A stretch of 64,000 nucleotides of DNA, taken from NCBI GenBank assembly GCA_028023455.1, contig JAQFVV010012489.1, forward strand, positions 3,721,881 through 3,785,880, given 5' to 3'. The position numbers were made by a program, and so were the translations under genes. The notes below the pieces were generated by a model. The model saw only the letters and a program-made list of their open reading frames with translations, did no database searches and was not told the DNA's origin. How positions within the stretch are numbered: position 1 is the first letter of the stretch; every line of letters starts with the position of its first letter. Below are positions 55,851 through 64,000 of this stretch, in pieces. This DNA is from Epiperipatus broadwayi (lineage: Eukaryota; Onychophora; Udeonychophora; Euonychophora; Peripatidae).

Positions 55851-57789
55851 GAACAAAGAAAACTTAAGATTTTAGATTAAAGATTAGATTTGAGCTAGAA
55901 ATAAATTAAAAGCATTCTTCAAATACCTGGGCAGGAGTATAAATGGGCTAATTTTGAATACCAAGAGGATTAGCTACTATTGAGAGAACTGTGTTGCCAA
56001 GATAAGCCATGCTGGTTTAAAATTTAAAAATGATGTTTGAGTAGAAATCTCATCTTTCTGACCCATGGAGGTTATCTGCCACTACTGGCTCATCATGCTC
56101 CCATATAATGAAGTAAAAGCCCAACTGGAGAATTGTGGAATGCTGAATAAATGCTTGCTGTTACTTAAGAACCAACTGCCATGCATGAGCAAACTTTGAA
56201 ATATGGACTCTTAAAATGGTGTAAGGTAAATTTTCAAGCACAAGTAAAGCTAGTCAAACTAATCTCAGATTTTATTATTAAGACTTCTCCTAATGTATCA
56301 TTTAACTTTATTTCTAATATATGAATGTAAATTGCTCTCAGATAAATTTTTATCTAATCTCATTCTCATATGCTCTTTCTTTAACTTTGATGTGGTCATT
56401 TATTTATATGTATTTATTACTTGATTTTATATATCTATTTTAGTTATTATTAATATGCCAATCTCAAGCAATCTGATGAGTTGAATTTCTAAAATCTTTT
56501 CTTAAACCTCCATGAATAAAGGTTATTAACATCCCCTTAAAACATAATGCATTATTAATTAATACACTCGCCAGATTGTTTTTATGAGTCAACATTTTGT
56601 TTATGTTTTAGTATAAAAATTTGTTTTATTTGTTTAACTCTGGATTCTACCTAGGGTGAATCCAGAACTTAGGCTAATTAATTCTCTGAAACTTATTTAT
56701 TTTATAAATGTTATTTATTTAAATTCTGAAAAGGGTGACATACTAGTTGTTTTCTTCCACCTGATTGTTTTTTTTATTTTTTATACTCTTAAAATATCAA
56801 ATGTTTAAATATCCTAGTTATCAAAATCCATAAAGGTAAGATTGAATTATTTTAAATAGTAGAAAAGAGTGGGAGCCCATGCCTTGTTCACTTTTTTCTA
56901 AGCACTGCCCAAGAAGGGAGTCTTAGATTTCATTTTTCATCCAGAAGCACAATCTTATCTTTGATTTCTCTGCCATTTTCAGTAGTACTGCCACTTATTC
57001 ATATTATTTCTTTTGTTTATAACCTAATTTTAGTGCTGTAATATTAAAATTGTGCTCTGCTCAAATAAATATGTAAACTCTAAATATAGCTAGATTCATT
57101 GCTAATATCATTTTAGTTTTATTATACAATCTCACCATCATAATTCATTATTTCTGTATATAAGAGTATTTGCCTTAGAGGAAAATAAAGTTCTTCTTAC
57201 AAGTGATAATTAAAAGAATTTTCAATAAGTATTTTGTCATATAACTAAATGTAATTTTCAAATGTGTTTTACTTATTTTCATGACAATAACAGCATGAAA
57301 ACAGATATATAATAAATCTCAGAATGCTCCCCGAAATAATATGTTAGTCACCATGTTTCAAAACTGTAAATCAAAGCATTAATAGCAATTTTATGTAAAT
57401 TCTTTCTAATAATTGATTGGCATCTTAATATGGAACCCACCAAAGATGTATGTTTATTTATAATATATGTCATTTAATTAATAAAAGAGCATATGAGAAT
57501 AGTTCGCATGAATTTCACTATGTAATTACCATTTGATAGACCGCTTGCTCATTCATGCACATCCTAATGTTTGCAATTAATTCATAATGTATATAAATAA
57601 TTTGTCATTATATTAAACTAATTTTTATTATTTAACTTGTTTGAGTAGTTTGAATTCCTTTTTCTCCATTTCCACATGTACAACTACATATATGAATATT
57701 TTAATTTATTTAATATTGTTCTCATTGTCTTCTCTGCTCTGCAATGGGCCGGATTTAAGAGAAATTCTTGTGTGCCATCTTTATATGTT

Positions 57790-57860
57790 ATTCATTAGGT
57801 GGTTAGTCTAGAGCTTGGGGAATGGGTTCGAATCCAGGTTGGTCCCTGATCTAAATCTCG
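57790..57860 (+). mobile_element. tRNA-like SINE of a second family
   Basis: A perfect B box GGTTCGAATCC (57825-57835) follows GGTGGTTAGTCTAGAGCTTG, an A-box-like region at tRNA spacing. The downstream part, CTCGGGCATGACTGAGTT, is not shared with other SINEs here. The acceptor stem does not pair, so this is not a tRNA gene. Confidence 0.55.
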
Positions 57861-57864
57861 GGCA

Positions 57865-60800
57865 TGACTGAGTTTGAAGTACATTTTTTGAGTTCCAGCT
57901 CATGTTAGATGGACCAACATGTTTTGACCGGTACAATATGTATATTCTTCATGTTCACACATAAAAATTACAACAAAATTTAAATGCAAAATTTTTAATA
58001 CATTTTTATAAATAAAAATTAAATATCTATTATAAATATGCAGATTAAGAAATATGGTATAATTAATTATAGAGTTATTTAGTGTTAAATATTTTCTAAA
58101 ATTTAAAAAGATAATTGTTTCTAAATTTAACTTAAAAATAGTTTTAAAAAAAGGTATTTTTATTTTAACAATAAAAATAGATGGAAGTAACACTCTACAA
58201 AGAGTAAAGCTGCCTAAAATTTAAACACAATAAAATCAACTTATTAAACTTATTGAATTATGTATATGATAATATGCACATCACATTTGTCAGACACATA
58301 TCTTGACTTACATTTAAGATTTTTGAATATCTTCAGAAACTCACTTTTTAAAACCCAATTTGAACTATTTAAAATAACTATATCTTTCTTATTTTTTTAA
58401 ACTTTTTCTTTAGAAGAAAGATTGATCTCAATTTTTGATTATTAAAATCATGGGGGGTTATTTTAAAAATCTTTAGAAGAAAAAAGTAAATTTTAAGAAA
58501 TAAAATTAGTTCACTTTAATTTCTCAAATATTTAAAAATTTAAACTATTATACACAACTAAATTTTTTAAAAAAGATAATCTAGCCTTTAAAATAAAATA
58601 TTTAAAAGCATCCCATAATTTATAAAAGTCAAACCATAAAATTAATTTAATTGTTATAAAGTATAAATATTAAAAGTAAGTTAATATGAAATATAAACTA
58701 AATAAATACATAACATTATTTAAATTGCATTGTACATTATCCAATATCATTAAATATAAGTGGTTTCATAGTAATAAAAGTTTAATTTTTTAAAAATATT
58801 TCATAAAATATATAAGCAGGTTACCTTAAGTCTAATATATAACCAGTGAAATAATGATTTCTATAAAAGTGGAATTATATTTCATACATTTTTAAAAAGA
58901 AAGATTTTTGGTGATTTACTAGTTAAATCTTTCCATTTAAAGATTTTAAATCTTAATCATAGTCAGGTTTATGTTTTTGAATAGAGTTAGTTTGAAATAC
59001 TCAATGTAGAATTGATATTACATTTTTTACTGTGAAGTGCATCTGTTTAACTAAAATTTATAATAAGAGAAGGTAGTTGTCACAATACTGAATCAAATTA
59101 AGCAGAGTTGGGCATCCTGATTATTATGGGCTTCAATGCTGAAAATAAAAATATTTTATGATCTGTAATGCATCTTGATTTTTCAGTTGCTAGTAGGGTT
59201 TCTGTCTACTTCATGTTGAGCAGGCAAAAAGCAAATTATTTTTCAATTTGGTCTATTTATATCTTGACCAACTTTGCAAAATACATTTTATATTTAATTA
59301 AACAAGCCAATAATTATTTTAATCACCCATGTTTAGAAAATTGTCCACCATGTTTATAAATAATACTTAGATTTCTTTATCCTTAAAATATGTTTAATTG
59401 ACAATTTAAAATATTTCTGAAGTTTGAGAAGAAATTAAATTTTCTTGTGCATAAACAGAACATTAAAACATAATTTTCATAATTAGTATTTAAATAAGCT
59501 TTTTTACAATAACATAATTTTTTAAACAAATTTAGCCAAAATAAATTTAGTTTTTATCTTTTCAAAACCAAATTTAAAATTTACTCAGTTTTATTATAAG
59601 TACAGGTTTGTATTGAGATGTATGGATGTGCCTATAACAGAAACACACACACACATATATTTATATATTCTATTTCTAAGAATTTAAGTGAGAATAGGTT
59701 ATTAACCAAACTTCGAGTAGGTATATTTATGAGTATGGAATAATTGCAATCTCAAGTGCCAATCTTATCAATTATTAAAAATTATACCCTTGGAAACAAA
59801 AGAAATGGTTCCAGTGGCCCTTTTTTGGGTACCTTATCCAAACTAGCTCAGTCTCAAGGTCTGGAAAAATGAAGCTGAGGTTATCTTACAAATAAATGTC
59901 ATTTATATATTTTATAATTTCCTTATCTGCCCTAAAAATCTTATTATATTATTTCTTTTAGAGATTTATGGTAATGAATATCAGTAAGCTTTTATAAATA
60001 ATAACTCTGAAATTATAAGAATCTCATAATTCAAATAAATACACAAGATATAGCTGAAAACTCTAATACTCATTAATACATGTATATGTGAATAACTCAA
60101 TCATATGACCCAGTCATTCTGATATTTATATAATATCAGTAAACACATTCATAAAAGAGTGCAACTATTCGTCAGAGTTGTATTTATAAAACAATTTAAT
60201 CTATTTTCTATAATTCTTTTTTTAAGTTGAAACAAAGCACTTTTTTTTTAATTTATTATTATATGTTCATTTAATATATATAGAAAAAGTCAAATTTACT
60301 TCATTTGAGAGTGAACATTCGCATGTTTAAGACTGATAATCTGTAAATTACACTATTACAATGGTGATTGTCTTAGTGAGCATTGTTGGTCTGGAAAATG
60401 ATGAAAGATTCCATAATATTTTTTTTACATAAGATAATCCATCCTAGAGGTTAAGTAAATGATTCTAAAATTGATTGAATGAAAGTTCTTGCTGTTTGGA
60501 ATTCGTGATCATTTTACTTACTTGAAATTGATCTCTAAAATCTCCATAGATAAACATCAGTCAGGTCACAAAATAGCTGTCCATTGGTCTGATTTAATGA
60601 ATCCACATGATTATTCTACCTCAGCATTTCAATGGAGTCCATTCTTATTAATTTTTATTAATTAATAAAATCACTTTATGAAATTTACTTTCCAATCTTC
60701 TTTCTCTCTAATGGTCACTTTTCTGAATCACTACTAAATCAAAAAAATATATATAGTTCTTTTCTTTTAACCTTTTTTCACCTCACTTTTTTTTTATCTA

Positions 60801-63800
60801 TCTCTACAGTGATGATCATATCTTAGGAATGCTTTTAACTTCCATTGTTCCAAAATACTAAATTGGCAGTTCTTGAAATTCTAATGACAAGTGTCATTAA
60901 CAGAAATTGCCTATGGCACAACTTGCAATCCTTTTTATTACTATTCAGCCTTACATTTTAATCTGCTTTCATTAAGAAACATGTGCTACTAATGACATTA
61001 TTTAAATAACTATAACTTATAACTTACAATATTAATAACAACAAAAATATATAAAACAAAAATATAAAAATACAACTCCGCACATAATCACTCCTCTTCA
61101 CATACAAATCTATCTGTTAGTAACTAATTCTATGCAACAATCACAACAACATGTGTAATAAATATATATGTATATATTCATACCTTTAAATGGTTAATGT
61201 ATTTCACTCACACTCTTTTGTAACAGGGTTCGAATGTATATCTATAAATTTTCTTGCATCAATTAATTGAATTCATAATAAAAATCACAATAAACACACT
61301 TTTGTAATCATTATTGCCTTTTATTTCCTTTAGTAAATCCGTATTTGAACCCAGCTACAGTTACAATAAATAAATAAATAAATAAATATATAAATTAATC
61401 TAAGATGTAAAATCTGAATTTGATTTACAAATGCCAACTACTATATTTTTAGGAGTAAATTATAGATTGAGATAGAAGGGAATCTATCTCAGTATATGTA
61501 TAATGCATTGTTTTTTTATCTATTTAATAATTTTACTACTAAATACTAAGAAAACATTAAATGTACTATAATATCTCATTATATTTCAGTAGAAAAAATT
61601 CATTTGTATACCTTTACATTTTAAAGTTGTGTATAGGTAAAACAGTAGGGACATCTCTTCCATCTTTCTGCTTTTATACTACAATAATATCAATTCATTA
61701 TCATACAACTTTCATTTTAACTCACATGTTGCATCTTTAAATCTTTACAAACCAGTATATATTGTATCTTAGCTATTTTAATATAATAATATTTTTATTA
61801 TTTTTTATACAGAATTCAAAACATTTTTAAATTGAAAGCAGACATCACTTCAATGCCGTTAAAAAGTTTATAGTCATTTATATAATAATAAAAAAATCAT
61901 TCAAAAGGTTATGTTGATAATTGAGATTAGAGAGTACCAAAGTTATTCTTGGCTTTTCCACAGCACTTCATTACATTTTGCAAGACAAATGTAATCAAAT
62001 GTTTACTCATTCAGAAAGTGAAGGTTTTCACATTTGAGATACCAAGTTATGCTTCAATTCAACATCTCTAACACTCAAATCCATCATTTCTCCACTACTT
62101 ACTCAGGAAATCATGTGATGTTTAAGTAGTGAAGCAATTCACCTGAGTTACAATGTGGAACCCTATAATACTACAGCTGCAATAAATTACATAGGGAATT
62201 CCATTTAAGTATTTCAAATAAGTATACCAGTTTTTATAATAGCTTAAGTTTTTTTTTTTTTTTAAAAATTAAATATTTACAAGTAAACATGTAATAGTGT
62301 TGTAGTTAAATAATAAAAATGAAATCATTACTCAAACATAGATCAGTTATTTCCTAAACCTTACTTAATACCTTTATTTGTGATTTTCCAGAAAGATGAA
62401 AAATATACTTATTTTGTTATCTTGATTTCTCAAAAAAATATTTTTTTTCCAAAAAGATAAAACAATTAACAAGTTTTTTTTATAAGCTGCAATCTTAATT
62501 ACAATCATATAAGAATAATATTTTAGCTGTGAGATTAAACAACAGCAAGCATTTTAGAAATGGAATATAATTATCTGTAACATAAAAATAAACATGGCGG
62601 CCATATTTCATGTTACGTTTACACAGATTATATTATTTTGTTTATTTATTAAACATTAGATGCATATAACTTTTAGAAACAACTTGATGAAAAATCTTGC
62701 TTGTACTCTTTGTGAATATTAATATTCTAACAATAACTTGTTTACAACAACCTCTTTTTAAAAATTAGATTGTATTTCTCTGAAAAATAATATTGGCCCA
62801 GACAAATACACTCCCGTGAATCGAGTATTCATCTTTTTACTCAATATTCCATTTGTTATCAATATACATTATATAATTTACAAGATAATTCCTTCATTTA
62901 ACAAGCACACACACATTTATTCATGATCAGTTTTCTCAGTATTCAGTCGAAAGTTTTCAAAATAAAGCAAACAAAATAATATGACATAAAAAAGGTGTTC
63001 CATTCTGGATTATGAGTAAATTTATTTTTCCAAACCAACAATAAAACAATTGGATTTTTTATCTTTCCAGACATTACATTCGTCTCAATAAGATGTGTAG
63101 GACTATTTACAGTAGCTTTAACTTAACAGCACAAAAAGTCATGCCTTTTACTATAAGTTTTGCTTAATACAATCGTATTAAATTTTATTATTAGTTTACA
63201 ATTTTTAAAGTGTATTTAAAGCAAAATTTTGAACTCAGAATGTTATTTGGGAGCGAAACATTGGAATTTGCAAACAAAATTAGATGCAAAAAAAAAAAAA
63301 TCTTGTAGGGAATTAAATACAAAGCAATAAAAATAGTTTGCAATCAATCAGTCGTAATTCAAAAACAAAGTTAATCAACTTTGAGAACTATCTATAATTA
63401 AACACGATGAGAAAATAAGTTTACAAAATAAAAGTCAATTGTTATCCAAAAGAAATATTTCAAATAAAATAAATTAGTGCAGATTTATATTTGCAAAATT
63501 AGATTGAGGTAATTAAATATAGTTAATCAGCTTAAAATGTTGCATTTATCCATTGGACAAAATACTTCAGAAAGAATAAAATCATATATATATATATATA
63601 ACATCACAGAATTTTTTTCTTTTTCTTTTTCTTCTGTTGCTCATAATCTTCTGAGGAATATAGTTTCAAACTGTGAATAATTTACTGAGAAACATCTTTT
63701 CCTGAGGACTCGATCCTGCAAGTTAGAAAACTAACTAGGTAACTAATAGGTGGCAAAAATAATATGTAATTAATAGGTCATCTCATGGTTTATTATTATT

Positions 63801-64000
63801 TTTAAGCTTTATGGTACTTATGTATAAAACCCGCTGCCAATGTTTGCAATGGCAGAGTGCCATATCTTTTTACAGTTGGGGGGTGAGGAGGGATGTTTGT
63901 GATAGAAAAATGCCGATTTAAAAAATCCAATTTTTAACAATATGAAAAGTATAAATTTGTGCACAAAAATAATAAGCATAATACAATATTAAATAAAACA
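57865..64000. other. AT-rich non-coding DNA
   Basis: No coding frame with a recognisable motif was found. A TAAA-type microsatellite lies at 61369-61392 and a TA run at 63583-63601. Frames such as 57900-58193 (minus) and 59168-59359 are composition artefacts as far as I can tell. Confidence 0.5.

Noticed and set aside
56468-56500. CTGATGAGTTGAATTTC
   Set aside because: Stem II cannot form and GAAA is absent.
57900-58193. 97-codon minus-strand frame
   Set aside because: Composition is that of translated AT-rich DNA with no domain, and it overlaps the SINE flank.
61200-61360. B-box-like GGGTTCGAATG and the inverted GGGTTCAAATAC
   Set aside because: No A box at tRNA spacing and no SINE tail; possible relics but unsupported.
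63648-63720. Two CTGAGGA matches near the end of the window
   Set aside because: The first is followed by a stable-looking AGUUU/AAACU hairpin but GAAU instead of GAAA and no stem III; the second has no stem II.
1-64000. CRISPR array, bacterial operons or ribosome binding sites
   Set aside because: No regularly spaced repeats with unique spacers. The retroelements, SINEs and microsatellites indicate animal DNA, so prokaryotic features do not apply.

Overview
The window is strongly AT-rich, non-coding animal DNA with no recognisable host exon, rRNA or functional tRNA gene. It looks like intergenic or intronic sequence of an invertebrate metazoan. That rests on the mix of repeats (an RTE-type LINE ending in a GAT microsatellite, several lineages of Penelope-like elements (PLEs) with GIY-YIG endonucleases, tRNA-derived SINEs, hAT-type elements) and on long (TA)n tracts. 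I cannot name the species. The only long open frame is the 797-codon polyprotein of a 5'-truncated RTE-like LINE at 4875-7268 (minus).

Layout. 1-4.3 kb: featureless AT-rich DNA with a TA cruciform. 4.3-4.8 kb: an element with a hammerhead ribozyme between perfect 37-bp direct repeats. 4.9-7.3 kb: the LINE. 7.3-14 kb: mostly unannotatable, with one SINE and AT palindromes. 14.1-18.2 kb: a foldback element and three further 3'-anchored copies of the same LINE. 18.7-20.4 kb: hammerhead relic, PLE endonuclease fragment with a hammerhead over its stop codon, and an inverted-repeat element holding another PLE endonuclease. 23.1-31.4 kb: hammerhead-bearing repeats, two LINE reverse transcriptase relics, another PLE endonuclease, and SINEs. 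32-39.1 kb: a 496-bp hAT-type element with perfect 8-bp target duplication, a foldback with a hammerhead, the best-preserved hammerhead (34.5 kb), an inverted hammerhead pair (36.6-36.9 kb) and derived inverted-repeat elements. 40.3-52.9 kb: PLE relics, SINEs, and one PLE with repeated ends. 53.4-55.3 kb: an island of different composition that I cannot identify. 55.3-64 kb: nearly featureless.

The unifying theme is the hammerhead ribozyme. I find six copies whose catalytic core (CUGANGA ... GAAA) is intact and whose helices fold by hand: 4581, 25060, 28254, 33153 (minus), 34535 and 36811. Two more in PLE copies keep an intact core (19517 and 50005 minus), and there are about seven degenerate or half copies. 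They fall into several sequence families. Some have a closed stem III of 2 bp plus a 4-nt loop. Others have a self-complementary stem III (ACUAGU, ACCGGU, ACCAUGGU, or a decayed ACGU), which would be expected to work as dimers. Three times the ribozymes occur as head-to-head inverted pairs pointing outward, with one partner better preserved than the other. Hammerheads in PLE terminal repeats and in small non-autonomous 'retrozymes' are known; the density, the diversity and the outward-facing inverted architecture here are what deserve a closer look.

All protein-family calls were made by eye from motifs. No database search or folding program was run.
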